Shown here piece after piece: positions 25,065-37,958 of a DNA stretch of 64,000 nucleotides. How positions within the stretch are numbered: the stretch's first letter is position 1; every line of letters starts with the position of its first letter. Origin of the DNA: Marchantia polymorpha subsp. ruderalis. Lineage: Eukaryota; Streptophyta; Marchantiopsida; Marchantiales; Marchantiaceae. A program made the position numbers and the translations under genes. The notes below the pieces were generated by a model, which did not search any database, was not told where the DNA came from, and saw only the letters and a list, made by a program, of their open reading frames with translations. The DNA is taken from NCBI GenBank assembly GCA_037833965.1, contig AP031353.1, positions 12,650,501 to 12,714,500 on the forward strand, in the 5' to 3' direction.

Positions 25065-28000
25065 TTAGGCAGCTGCATTTCTCAACTTCTTTGCACTGCC
25101 TGGAGGTTCGCTAACAGTCCACGCGACACCACCTCTGGAGCTTCGTCCTTGAAACCTCATAATCCCGTTAGTTGTTTCTGGTTGACTTTCTTTCTTGGGT
25201 GGATCGGGAGTCGTGGCCCTCGTCGGCGTCACAGTCTCAGTCACCGTACTTGGAGCTGCTTGGGTACCTGCAGTGAGATCGAATCGCAAGTTTTTCAACC
25301 AACCCATTAGATGATTTCTTCAGATGACGATTGTTACGAAAGGCGCAAATTCCTGGCAACCTAATTAAACCATTGAGAAAAACATTTGTTTTTGAGACTA
25401 TCATCCCGCAAAACTTGTGTTCTATTCTTGTAACGTTCTTTGAAAATCTTGTCCACCGGAAACTGTCCAAACGCTCAGTTGAAAGCAATTCATAGACATA
25501 AATACTTACACACTAAAAGCAGTTTTAGCAACAAGCCTATGAAGAAGAGGGCAGGCGTCTTACAGGCAACCATTTATATGCCTCTCATTTGCGTCTGAAT
25601 TCTCAACAATGAATTTTAAAATGGTACCTGTCCTGTCTAACTCTGAGAAGAGTTTGTTTTTATCCATATCTTGAGTATGTTCTCTTTAAGGTACCAAGAT
25701 GTTCATGAAGATATGGAAGTAAATACTTTTGCTGGCTAACAAACAGGATTCAGTCTACACATAGTGATTGAGCTCTCAGTTTGAAGCACATGAGATGGAG
25801 GACCTTGTTGGGAGTTGTCAGTGAGGTGAAGAAACGCAGCCGACCAACCACGAAGAGTAAACACCTCTCGCTCATCTGCATTTTTTATGACTTTAGCGTT
25901 GCGACTATGCGGCCGTTCCTGCGCTGAGTCTGATCTTTCCCGTTTCGGCATTTGATGCCCATCTGTTACACTCAAAGCGATGATGGATGAGCTGGGCACA
26001 TTCTCCCAGTTACCTGTTGTGGAGAGGGGTCTAGATATGGTCGGAGAAAGCCTATTTCTGTGATCGTTTGGAGAAGCCCTTCCGGAAGTGATCCCCGAGT
26101 TGCCTAGCCGCAGTTCCAAGTCGTGGTGGACTGTGGAGTCCTCTTCAGTGGCCAGAGGTTGTTGCATTCGATACGTTGCTATTCCCGGGAAAGGGGGAAT
26201 GTTAACCATCTTATTAACAGGTCTCAAAGCGTCGTTATGCTGACAACGTGCATTATTCTGTCTCAGGCTCTGCTCGTTAGAACCTCCAGCTCTGACGGTA
26301 CTTGATTGAGCATGACCATTACTCTCGATTCTGTTTTCCCCGTACGAGTTCTCGGAGATATCGCCTTCAGGAAGACGTATTGCCGTAGCTTCTGCTTGGT
26401 TCTGAGCCGATCCATACGGAACCAGTGAGTAGGTTCTCTTTTCTTCGATCCCGAGCATCCGGGGGTTGCTGGGACTTTTTGTTCCATGATTCGCGAGGCT
26501 AGGCTCGTCCGATCTCATACGATAACCGTCACCATTTGAATGTGACTCGGTCTTAAGGTGCTGATGCTGATGGCCATTTCTGCCCGTGAAGAACTTAGCA
26601 AGCTCCACACTGGAGACGGACGTATCGCTGTCGCTTATTTCACCCCGCTTATCTGACGAAGTTTGAACGTGATAGATGGGGTTGTTAAAAATATGGGGTT
26701 CAGGACCTGGTGCCTCTGCTGCACATGATGGGCGGCGACTTCCGTTTTCAGATCCGTGAATCGAACGAGTCTGCGCAGACTGGAAGAAGAAATAAACAAT
26801 CAGTGTTTATCCTTTGACTTCCAGTTTCTAAACCACGAGAGGATATACATTTGTCAGCAGTAATTTCGTAAAGTCTTTGATCTGATGGAGCTTACAGCTG
26901 GAGGAGTCGGAGGATGAGGATGGTGTTTATTACCGACTTTCGCGATGCAGTGTACTGAGATTCATAACAGCTGAACAAGGGCATATGAGAGCTTTCTCCT
27001 GCACGTGCACACGCCAATTGCACTCCTTCAGGCTACGGACAGTGTCGGCGTGCACATTAAACGGTCTTTGTAGATTGCATGCTGTATCTCGATCTTCTGG
27101 TACCTCGTAAGAACTATCTTTATGTCTTCACAGGTTCACTTTAAAGGACAAGAGAATGTATTAGAAATACGTATGGTAAATCAGAAATACTGACCAGAAG
27201 ACGGCGAGGCTGGCTTGATCACGTCCTTCCTGACTTTCAAGGACGAATATGTCGGTAGCTCCACGTTATCACCGACTCCTTCTGTTCAGTAAATGAGGCA
27301 TCTTTTAGAAATTTATAGAGATTTAATGAGATTTCAGTACACGCTTTCCGATTCTTACTGCACGCTAGAAAATGTCATGATACGGCGTTACAGAAGTGGG
27401 TCCATGACCTGTTGAAGCAGACATCAATAAACTGGAGAGAATGATGTCTTCTCTGTACGAGAATGACGAAAACTTTCCAAGCCTTACGCATGGCAGAGGG
27501 GTTGCTCACCATGAGCGGGTGAATCTGCGCCAGTTCGGTATGAAGACTGAGCCCTGGTTTCAGCTTTGTGAGAGTCCTTCCTTTTCTGGAATTCTAGAAC
27601 TGTGTCTATGTCCAACTGTTCCTCCCGTCGCAACAGTGAAGTCCACATTAGAGGGTGTAAGGTATTGACCTTAACAGATTGAGAGATCTCGAAACGATTC
27701 GATACATAATGACTTGAAACCTTTGATTGTACCAATGTCCTCGAGAAGAAACGGAAAATGTTACTTAGTATTTCTTTCATGTATGAAGTGAAACAAGTGC
27801 GTTTTACTACTATGTCAACCTAGTAGATTTCCCCTCATTTTGTAGGAATTTCACTCCTGGAGGAATGGCAAAACATTACCTGAAGGTTCATTATCTGCTT
27901 GGAGATGGAAATTTTGAATTCTTTGAATTCTTGTGTGAGATCGTGCTGACACTTAAGCATGTGCTGCTGGAATTCCTGCACGTACATTCCACTGCGGATT

Positions 28001-30472
28001 TGAGCCAACCTCGAAACCTTGACACAGGAATCAGGTTTCCTTAGTGAAAGAAGTTTTTCCCATTATGGAAAGCGACACCAAATAATGCGGGTTTATCCTG
28101 GAGAAGTTTGGCATTTGACGAAAAAGATTCGCGAACCTGCGGTAGGGAAAGATGACCATTGGCGCCGTCTTCGACGTTTTCCCTCCAGTCCCCGATTAGA
28201 GATGTTTTCTGCACTTCTATTACGTAGGTCAATCAAACGCAATCTGGCTCTTGACTTTCAGAGCTCCACTAAAATGTACGAAATTTTTGCTACTGCCTCC
28301 AAATAAGTAAAGACTCGGGTGCACGTTCAATAGACATAGTAGAATGTTCGACTTCCAAAGTTCGGAGAGGAGGAGGAAACATACGAACAAGAGCGATGAA
28401 GAACAGGAATTTACAACAGTACAAATCCTCGCGTTAAGAATTGGTGATTTCGTACTTTCAGTACCCTGTATTTCAAGACTGCGACTGTGCTGTTTATACT
28501 ATGGGATGTTTCCGCCATAGAACTCCGAAACTTTTACCTGGATGGAGCCCAAGTGACGATTTTGGAGCTTGACTCGAGGTTTAGACGCTGCCTCTACAGG
28601 CTGCTCGTAATTCACGAGCTCGTTCTGTGGCTGCAAGTCCCAGTAGTTCGACTTGGACGACAGACGCCCTGCTTTTATATCCGGAGCTCCTTCCTGAGAC
28701 TTGCGGTTGTAGCGCTTGCGATGGTGATGATGCTGGGGAGTGGAATGCATAACTGTCTGAAACCTGCTGATCGAGCTTCCCCAAGGACCTGACACAGACG
28801 AGTCATCGTCCGACGAATCCGACTTATCCATTCTCGCCCGCGACAATAATAACTTCAGAGTGCGCAATTTCTTCGCAGAGTTAGGACACGCTTTCCTCTC
28901 GATGACGATGCGCTTATCGCTTCTCCTCCTCCCGGCAACGCATTTCGTGCTCTGTACAGAAGAAGACTTGAGTCCTTGCACCAAGAACTTCCTTGTTCTA
29001 GCCTCGAACTGCTTGACCTCGTCTTCAAAGTCGACCGTTGGAGTCGAGCGCAGCGTCTGGTTTCGCCCCGACTCTGTTTCTGTTACGATCACAAGCGCGC
29101 GGGCATCAGAGAGCAGCGCCGAGGGCAAGCGCGCGGCGCGTGCCGTGCAAATCAAATCCACGCTGCTAGTCTTGGGGCCGGGCGAGTGTTCAAATCAAAT
29201 GTTCAACGGTGACGCGCCTGTAACGCTCCTCCAAGAACTGCGAAAGCTCGAGAAGGTCGACTCTGTAAAAAGGCCTCGTCACTTCTCACGATCAATCAGC
29301 ACGCAGACTTGCGACGAGATCTGATTTCAGCTCACTCCAGCGAAATTATGTATTAGAATGATCGATAATGGTCGGTACCTTGCTCAGTCGTTTGGTTGGA
29401 GGCCTGAGGGTATCGAATGGTCGCATGGGCTGCTCGTTCAAATGGGGTGAGAATTTTTGTGCTGGAGTCGGTAGATTTGTGGGTTTTCCGTGCGAGGTGC
29501 AGCTTGGGAGCCTGGACTAGAGCAGACTTCTTGTTCTCCTTGCCGACTCTGTTGCGTTTCTTGAGGAGGTTTGGGTAAGGTAGTGGTTTGAGTGCGTCCG
29601 CTGCTGCTGCTGCTGTAGCTGGCTTTGCTGCACTGGTCCCTTTATGGCCGTTCGTCCACTGTTCTGCACGATTTGCATCGCCTTCACCTGTTGATCTGAA
29701 CCTGTCATCTTCAGACTAATACCATGACGCATTTCTGTCTTCTTGCATTTCTACGTGCTACGAATGAGCTATCAATCTGATCGCGGATTCTTCAAGTTGC
29801 TGCGTCAAAGCTGCAGAAGGATTGTGATATAAGACATGACACACGCGTGTCGTGATCCATTTATCTTCCTTCTTGTGAAGACAAATTTGAACTAGACAAT
29901 CGGAAAGCAAGATGAGAGGAGATTGTTCAACACGAGGCTGAATTTATATGCATTCACCATTACAGGACAGGGTTGGTGTAGCCGACGAGATTGATCTTCT
30001 TACTCGATGTTCAGGCAGCGTTCTGAACGCAGTCCTTCTCGCTTCCTGCCATGACGATTCAGCTCAGACAAAAGTATACCTCAAATGGAAGTTTGCTACG
30101 GCGAATCTTCACAACAAACTCCGATTACAGGGAGACAGGTCAGCAGAGCTACCAGCTGTTTTGGAGTAAGTTTCCAAGCGGACAGATCGTGGATGGTGTT
30201 CTGCAGAAAGCACCAGTGCATCAATTAGGACTGAAGATACAGTCACAATCGAGTCTCAGGTATTCAGAAAAGCTCAACACGTGGTATCCTGTAGGCTCGT
30301 GTTGAATGTGACTGCTGTGACAACTCACGTCCCAGTCAGGTCGAGAAAGCAAAGGCTTCTGCACTTTTCCGACACGAGCAAAGACAGAACTCCTTCGCGG
30401 CGCACAAGAAACTCCTTTCTTCTTGGCGAACGACAGAAAGTAAAAGTAAGAGCGCCTCGCTTTTAGCACCAT
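25065..30472 (-). CDS. Unrecognised large basic, low-complexity protein with EAR-like motif, about 9 exons
   Basis: A gene model assembled from splice signals: exons 30329-30472, 29379-29715, 28538-29079, 27880-28017, 27510-27669, 27195-27281, 26934-26998, 25759-26779 and 25065-25267 (minus strand). Every junction is GT-AG with matching phase, giving about 898 residues. The ATG at 30472 has a good context (accATGg); the first intron is the least certain part. Visible features are a basic N-terminus, a poly-Ala run next to basic clusters (LLKKRNR, KENKK), an acidic serine patch DKSDSSDDDSS, His-rich HHHHRKR, a probable coiled coil at about residues 342-387 (EFQQHMLKCQHDLTQEFKEF), an LxLxL EAR-type motif (LELRL) near residue 715, and a basic C-terminus with SAKKLR that also occurs earlier. 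These suggest a nuclear or chromatin-associated protein. The C-terminal RSSRGG...EPPGSAKKLR faintly resembles a shugoshin C-box, but nothing else supports that. Family unknown. Confidence 0.7.
29595..29616. repeat. CAG/CTG trinucleotide run inside coding exon
   Basis: A short CTG-type run on the + strand within the second exon of the unrecognised minus-strand gene. In the frame that joins in phase with the neighbouring exons it encodes poly-alanine; in another frame it would read as poly-glutamine. Confidence 0.7.
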
Positions 30473-31835
30473 GGTGTCCTTGACCTGGCTGCTGCTATGT
30501 ATCTGCCTGTGAGTTCTAGCGCAGCTTTCATAATTGTCTGGGACGACAAAAGAATGAATGCAAAGAAGGTAAGGAATTACACAAGCAAGAATGGCAACCG
30601 GAAAGCCCAAGATGCATTGCCAATTCTTGCTAAGCCAGCTGTCTAGCAGGGTAGCTGGATGATCTGTGTATATCGAAATCATTCATGTAGCGAAACGTTA
30701 CCCCTTTCAGTCACGTGCTTCATCGCGCTGGACGCTGTTCGTTCGGCAGTGTAGAGGCAGAACATCCGTCGTTGGACACGATACAGACAGAATGAAGCCA
30801 AGGGAGCAAAAGATGACAAACAAGTTCCACACAAAGTTCTTCTCTGCTTCAAATCTTTAGAACTTCGAACAATGAAGGTTTACAGGTTAAACTCAGAGCT
30901 TCTATCCTATGCTCTGAATAAGCTCTGAGTCTAACCTGTAAACCTTCATTGTTCGTAGGATAGAATTCGAGAGAGTTTTTTGACGGAATCGCCGCGCATT
31001 GGAAGTTTGGACCGAGAGTCTTTGAATCTGGATGAACTGTTAGTTTTATTGCGGTGTATGGTTTCCACGAGCCACTTTATGCAGGGTGAACTTCAGCAAC
31101 GTTTTGCCTACGGACAGAGGAACTCGTCCATCTCGGATTCGTCGCAGAGTGACTCTTTCATTGAGTGGACTACGAGAGATTCATAATAGCGTTCTTGCGC
31201 TGTTGCACTCTTGGAGATCAAAATCCGTTTGTATTTCAACAGGGGGCTCGTCGCCTCTGTTTGCTCGAAGGTCACTTTTGACACTGACGACCAGAACGCA
31301 AGCACGGATATCTTCCGCAGTGAGACCAATAATCAATCGACAATACTCGTCACATTGCTAACGTCACACGCACATGCCTGCGTTATAAATCGGTCTGTTC
31401 AATTTCAGATTGAAAAACCAATTGGGACCTGCGTATTACACATCTTTGAATAGATGCTAAGTGACCAACAATTAGCTGAATTCGTATAGCCTAGTTACTC
31501 ACCTCAACGAGGCAAGGCAAGGTTGAAAAAAATCACCAAGTAGCTCTTTCTCTTCGACTAGCGGGGCTTAGAGGACAGGTGTTGGAGATGGTCTCAAGGA
31601 AAAGCAGTGGAGATGGGGAATCCAGAGCGCTCCGTAAAGGGGCGGGACAGGTTGGCTGTCGGGCGAAGAGAGATGACTAATTACAACTGCGGACAGTATG
31701 AACATATTGTACACTATTGCATCATCCCCTTCGCAACGAAGGGTCGTGGAGGTTGAAGGTTGCCGATGGTGAGGTTTAGATTCACAATATGTTAGTTCGT
31801 GTCGATGCTCATTTCTACGAGATGCTGCGTTCAGA
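30473..31835. other. Upstream region of the unrecognised gene and 3' flank of the ABCB gene
   Basis: No open frame with a recognisable motif. The region contains a strong inverted repeat (separate entry) and otherwise reads as promoter DNA for the gene starting at 30472 and 3' UTR of the ABCB gene ending at 31836; both genes are on the minus strand. Confidence 0.45.
30866..30955. repeat. Near-perfect 36-bp inverted repeat (hairpin)
   Basis: Left arm 30866-30901 and right arm 30920-30955 are reverse complements at 35 of 36 positions (the single mismatch pairs 30890 with 30931), separated by an 18-base loop. Transcribed from either strand this would form a long stem with one mismatch. It could be a small foldback element, a microRNA-type precursor or a short inverted duplication; no protein frame crosses it. 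Confidence 0.9.
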
Positions 31836-34800
31836 TCATTCGTTGTCTTGGCTATTGTTTTGTAAATTGATCAAACGGGAGTAACCCCCGTTCTTCGACA
31901 AAAGTTCGGCGTGAGACCCTTGCTCCAGGATGGTTCCCTCTTGAATCACGGCAATGGAGTGCGCGTTGCGGATTGTGGAGAGTCTGTGAGCGATCATGAC
32001 GGTCGTCCTGTTGTTCATCAGCCGATCCAGGGCCTCCTGCACGATCTTCTCAGACTCGGCATCCAAAGCAGACGTAGCCTCGTCCAGGAGCAGGATGGCC
32101 GGGTCCTTCAGCACGGCTCTGGCGATGGCCACTCTCTGTTTCTGACCTCCAGAGAGCTGCACCCCTCGTTCCCCGACCTCCGTTTGGTACCCCATCGGCA
32201 GACCACTGATGTAGTTGTGAGCATTGGCAGCTTTTGCTGCCTCGATCACTTCGGCCTCCGAGGCTCCGGCTCTTCCGTAGACGATGTTTTCATAGATGGT
32301 GGTGGCGAAAAGCGCAGGCTCTTGTTGCACGAGGGCGATGTGCTGGCGGAGAGACTTCAAGTTGTACGAGCGAATGTCTTTCCCGTCGATCATGACCCGT
32401 CCGGACAAGGGATCGTAGAATCTCTCGAGGAGAGCTATGACCGAGCTTTTGCCCGAGCCGCTGGAGCCCACCAGCGCAAGGCTCTGGCCGGAGCGCACTC
32501 TCAAGTTCAAATCCTTGAAGATAATCACGTCGGGCCTGGAGGGATATGCGAAGGCGACGTGCTTCAGCTCGATCTCCCCCGTCATCTTCTCCACTTTCTC
32601 AACGCTGGAATCATCGGGGTCGATTGCCGTCTTGCGGTCGAGAACCTCGAACACCGACCCCACGGCTTGACTTCCTTTTACGAAGTCCGGAGTGAGGGCC
32701 AGAGTCTCAGCCACGGCGAACGCCGAGACGATGAGCACCAGGAACACTTTGATCACGTCTCCAAACTGCGCCTCCCCTTTCTGCACCAATCTGCCGGAGT
32801 ACCACAATCCTAGCCCGTACGAGCCGTACATGAACAATTGCGAGATCCCGAAACCGAAGCCTGCGACCTGTCCCCTGTAGAAACTGCGCTTGTTCGGACC
32901 CACCAGCTCTTGATCGAACAGGCCCCTCACTTTGTCCTCGGCGTTGAATGCGGCCACCGTTCTGATGTTCGCCACGGCCTCTCCCGCGACTTGCGTGGCT
33001 CTCGCGTACGCTTTGGCCACGTCTCCTGCGAATCCTTTCAAAAACAAGTTCTGCACAAACATTTCCACGATACATTCCCCATCAGGACTTTCGTTCCCCT
33101 TAGCATAAACACCTCTAGCAGATCCGATCAGCCTCGAGATGTAAGGAGATCACTGGCATTGGCTACGGACGGGGCGGCATGGAAATCATGGAGATGAGTG
33201 GAAGCTGCAGTGGGGCTTACCTCGCCGAAGGCAGAACCGACGAGAGCCGGGAAGATGGAGAGCATGACCAGAGTCAACTTCCATTGCAGAACGAACGAGA
33301 TGACGACGGCGATGGTCATAAGAGAGGCGTTTTGCAGAATCACCGCCAAGCGGTCCCCGAGAGCTGCCCTCACTTGCGTGGCATCGGACGAAAGACGAGC
33401 CGCCACCCGACTGCTGTTGTTCTCATCCCGGTCGAACCATGCCATTTCGTTGCGCAGAATCGCTGCCAAGGCCAAAATCGGGTGACACATAATCAGACCG
33501 GCTCCTCACGGGCAAGACAAGACAAGACAAGACAAGACAAGAAGACCACACCCTCAGTGATACGAGATATTCTTCCTTGCCGAAGAAACTGGGCAACACA
33601 AAAGCGGTCGCCTCTTCACACTTACATGAGAACATCTTCACGCGGACGCTCTTCACCAAATTCTCGCCAAAAACTCCCAGCGAGTAATGCTGACAAACGT
33701 AGACGAAAGGCGAGGCTACACCGACCCCCACAAACACGAGGGCCCACTTGGAAACCTCCGTCTTCATGGCCCCGAAGTCCGGGTTGTAGTAGGCATTCAG
33801 GACCTGGCTGATGATGAGTGCGAATGCCGGGTTAATAGCTCCTGCTAAGATCGATCCTATGGCTCCAAAGACGCCGTATATCCAGTCCTGCTTGCTCATT
33901 GCTATGAGACGCTTAAGTGTAGCTTTGGGAGGGGGAGGAGGAGGCGGAAGGTCGATCTCTCGTGTTCCCACATCCGACTCCTCGACGCTGGTCGTCGACC
34001 GAACAGATCCACTTCTGTACAACGAAAACGATGCACCTCGAGAAGTACGTCGAGATCCACCGCGAGATTCACTTCGTGATAAGCTGCTGCACGATTTGTT
34101 CAGATTTTACGAGCATCAGAAGCAGTCATCGGAATCGATTTTGAACGTTCGGCGCTTTCGTTAACAGTTACAAAATGATTCACATCGAAATTCCTTTGGA
34201 AGCTTATAACGCTAGCAATTTTTTATTTCTGGTAAAATGTCAGAATTAAAATGAAATGGAAGAGTCTTGCAGAAGACTGGACAGGGACGAGAATTGAGAA
34301 TTGAATCGAGAAGACAGGCTCGTACATTTGGGATTGTCTGCCGGATGTGGCTCGTTTCATGCTGCCGCCATCTCCTCTGGTTGCTGCCATCTCCTGAAGG
34401 CGGACGAGTGCAGTGTACGCTCCATTGGGGTCCGCGATGAGAGTTGCGTGGTTCCCTCTCTCCACGATGCGCCCTTCTTGAACCACCGCGATGGAGTCGG
34501 CATTCCGGATAGTGGACAGACGATGGGCGACCACAACAGTCGTCCTTCCCACCATCAGACGGTCCAGTGCTTCTTGCACTATCTGCTCGGACCCAGCATC
34601 CAGTGCACTGGTAGCCTCATCCAGCAGCAAAACCGTGGGGTTCTTCAGCATAGCTCTGGCTATTGCCACACGCTGCTTCTGTCCTCCAGACAACTGCACT
34701 CCTCTCTCCCCGACCTGCATTCCCAAATTATCCATATACATGTAAGCGGTCACTGCCACACCTCTGGGCCGAACTGGCCCGGCACGTGAGAGTCGGTGTC

Positions 34801-37800
34801 AGAATTACCATCGCGGCCAACGAACAACGTTCTGTCATGGAATCACACCTTCCTGTATCTGAGCGTTTCTATTTATTCAAAGGCTATCGCTCTCCCCGGG
34901 AAAAACCAGAACTCATTCGTGTGTATTGGATTCCATGAACGATGACAATGTACATTGGAATGGGGACAGCTACTAGCAACTCGACAGCTGCAGCTCAGTT
35001 CCAGCAATGGCTACTTCAAATCATCCGCTATTCGTTTCAGGTCAATTTTTGCACACATAAAACCAATCAAGCAGATACGACCAAATGCACTGCCATCCTA
35101 CTCTGGCGTCTGGAGTAATATGACCGAAGTAATGCTGGTGATGATTTGACGATCATGGCCGCAGATAGAGCTACAGGACAGGGATAACGAGTACGAGTGG
35201 GGAAGAGGACGAAATTCGAGAATGTGAGAGTTGTTGCACAGAGGAGGCAATAGGGCCGTTTCGTGCAAATTGATTCAGGTCGGGAGAGGGGAACTGGCGG
35301 ACCAACCTGTGTCATGTAACGTTGTGGAAGCTGGTCAATGAAAGAATGAGCATTAGCGGCTTTTGCTGCTTCCTCGATTTCCTTCTCGCTGGCTCCTTCC
35401 TTCCCGTAGAGGATATTCGCCGCTATTGTCGTTGCGAACAGGGCGGGCTCCTGGTTGACGAGCCCGATTTGCCCTCGGAGCCACTTCAGGTCCAAGCTCT
35501 TAAGATCATGCCCGTCCAACAAAACCTGCCCTGCGGAGCGTAAGACAAAGACAGCACCACGAATTCATTCGGCCTGGGGTCCCTCGGCACTACTCTTCAG
35601 ATCATCAGTTGACACGAAGGTGCGCGTGTTCGTACCTCCGATAGGGTCGTAAAAACGCTCGATGAGGGACACCACGGTACTCTTGCCGGATCCACTGCTG
35701 CCCACGATGGCGACCGTCTTCCCGGGAGGAATGACGAGAGAAAAATCCTGGAAAATTTTCGTGTCGGGCCTCGACGGGTACACGAATTCCACATTACGAA
35801 GTTCGATGAGCCCTTGGACCGACTCGAGCCTCTTGGCCGTCGGGTCGACCTTGTTGATCGTGGGTTCGTGATCGATCATCTGGAAAATCTTGTAGGCAGC
35901 GGCCCTCCCTTTGCCGAAGGCCGACACATTCGGCATCGCTTGCCCCAGAGACCTGGCCCCGGAACCCACTTCCATCAGAAAAAAGCACACGAACCCCGAT
36001 GACAAAAACAAGCACATTGATATCTTTCAAAGCCAAAGGGTAGCAAGAGGGTAAGCAAATCTTACAGGCCTCCGATGATGACAGGAAAGATGGACGAGAG
36101 AGCCTCGCCTCCATTGAGATTCCCCTTGCGCACCAGGGTACCTCCGTACCACAGAAGCAAGGCCCAGCAGCCGAAGAGAACTCCGTAAGTGCCACCCATT
36201 CCAATTCCCTTGGCCCAGCCCGATTTGTAGCCGAGCTTCAGAGTGCTCTCCAGAGAAAGGCTGTAATGCTGGACGGATCTCTGCTCGCCGACGAAAGAGT
36301 AGACGGTCCGAACTTGGCCGATCGTCTGCATCGGTGGACACAATCGGGTGACACGTTAAACCCCCGACGATGACGAACTCGACTGACTTTGACTGAACGG
36401 CGTGCACGAGACCATAGAGTCCAGTGCAATACATTACCTCCTCAGCGATGCTTCCGGCTCTTTCGTAGGCTTCTGCACTTTTGCTCGTCAATCCCGTCAG
36501 TGCAATAGCGTAGTAGCCTCCTGCCGCAGCAATGAGAGGCAAAACTGCCAGAGTCACCACAGCTATGGTCCACTCGTTAACGAATCCCACGACGAAGCCC
36601 GCTACGAACGTCGACATGTAATGCACGAAATTTCCCATCTGCAGAACGGAGACGGACGGAGGCACTGCAATCTCTCAGAGACCAGAATCGGATCAATAAA
36701 TTGTTCCCTTCCTTAACGATGAAATGAACTCGAATCAATCGATAGCTCTTTTGGCTCGCCAGTTTTAGTCACTGCTGTGGCGACAATTGAATCACTTGGT
36801 GCTTGCTTTCTTACCTTCTCGCTGATTGCATCCTGAACCATCAGGGGGTCGGAAGAGATGCTCTGGACGAATTTTCCCGTACTGGTGTCGGTGTCGAAAA
36901 ATCCGACATCTTGCTTCAACAATGCTTCCAAATACTTCGCTCTCAATCTTGCAGACTGCCTCTCTCCGGTTTGCATCCAAAACGAAACCTCTGCTCACGT
37001 CAACCACCACGTGCAGTGGAGGTGAGTAAATGGACAACTAGGTTACTACTCAGATTGGAAACCTCCGCGACATCAGTCACGGAGTCAGCGATTCAGAGTA
37101 ATGTCCTAATTGTACCTACGGACTCGTTGAGACTTATTGTCGAGCGATTCACACATACGACATAAGCCAAGAGCTGGAATCCCCACTCACCCATCCACGA
37201 TGAGAAGAGTGTCGCCAAACCGAGCCATAGAAAGTACAACGAATACTGCGAAAGAATGAAGCAAATAGTCGTTCAGAATAGATTAAGAGTCAGAACACAT
37301 GTTCGACGAGCTCTGATCAAAATTCCTTCAAATCCATGAACGAGTTGGCAGTTTATTACTCGAATTAAAATCTACCATCGTGCCCAAAAAGTACTTCAAT
37401 ACCAGTGAACATGAAGTCAATGTGGTGATTCAGCAGGCGAGAGTTGTGAATCTGGAATGGCAGACGAGAAGCGAGAGAATCTCGAGACCGTAAATGACAG
37501 ATGTAAGACGGGAGGAAGAGGAAGGGGCAATTCATGACACCGGTAGTGTCATACGAAATCTTTCGTACCTTGTCGACGGTTTGTTTACCGATTTCGGGAC
37601 TAATGCTCCCTCCGATACCATTGAGCAGTTTTCCAAAAAACAGAAAGAAGACCGGAAGAGCTGCGCCGTGGACTATAGCGCCGAGCGTGCCGAACACCAT
37701 GAGAATGATGTCCAAGCCGTCGGCGAAGGCGAAGAGCCGGAAGAAGGACACCTGCGGAATAGGCTCAGCTTCATCGCCCTTCTCCTTCTTCCCCTTCGTC

Positions 37801-37958
37801 TTCTTCTTTCCTTTCCCGTCGACTTCACCCACCTCCGCAACGGCTATCAGAGCTCCACTCTTCTCCACCCCGCCGCCATCTCGACCTGTGACATTGGCTG
37901 CTTCCATCCGCTCACTCTCATCCACTCCCGAGCCCGTCATCTCCCCCGTTGCGGGCAT
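31836..37958 (-). CDS. ABC transporter B family, full-length (ABCB1/ABCB19-like), 11 exons
   Basis: A complete P-glycoprotein-type exporter, TMD1-NBD1-TMD2-NBD2. Exons (minus strand): 37569-37958, 37191-37245, 36815-36990, 36438-36638, 36066-36325, 35636-35952, 35307-35530, 34326-34714, 33626-34086, 33221-33462 and 31836-33050. All phases agree, giving about 1309 residues (Arabidopsis ABCB1 is about 1286). NBD1 carries Walker [10 protein letters not shown] at about 445-453, signature LSGGQ at about 549 and Walker [15 protein letters not shown]2 carries GSSGSGKSS at about 1100, LSGGQ and [11 protein letters not shown]. The linker has a Ser/Arg-rich stretch and a run of seven prolines. The closest match by eye is the plant auxin-exporting ABCB1/ABCB19 group ([24 protein letters not shown]), which works in the plasma membrane. 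Substrate is inferred from that group only. The start at 37958 is the first ATG in frame; the frame is open a little further upstream without another ATG. Confidence 0.93.
33511..33543. repeat. Pentanucleotide repeat (CAAGA)n in an ABCB intron
   Basis: About six tandem copies of a five-base unit lie in the intron between the ninth and tenth exons of the ABCB gene. The run does not touch the coding sequence. Confidence 0.9.

Noticed and set aside
25065-30472. Shugoshin as an identity for the unrecognised gene
   Set aside because: Only a short C-terminal block is reminiscent; the N-terminal PP2A-binding coiled coil expected of shugoshins is not seen at the N-terminus.
31911-32813. 300-codon open frame on the + strand
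   Set aside because: It is exactly antisense to the last exon of the ABCB gene, whose NBD2 motifs are unmistakable; long antisense frames are common in GC-rich coding DNA.
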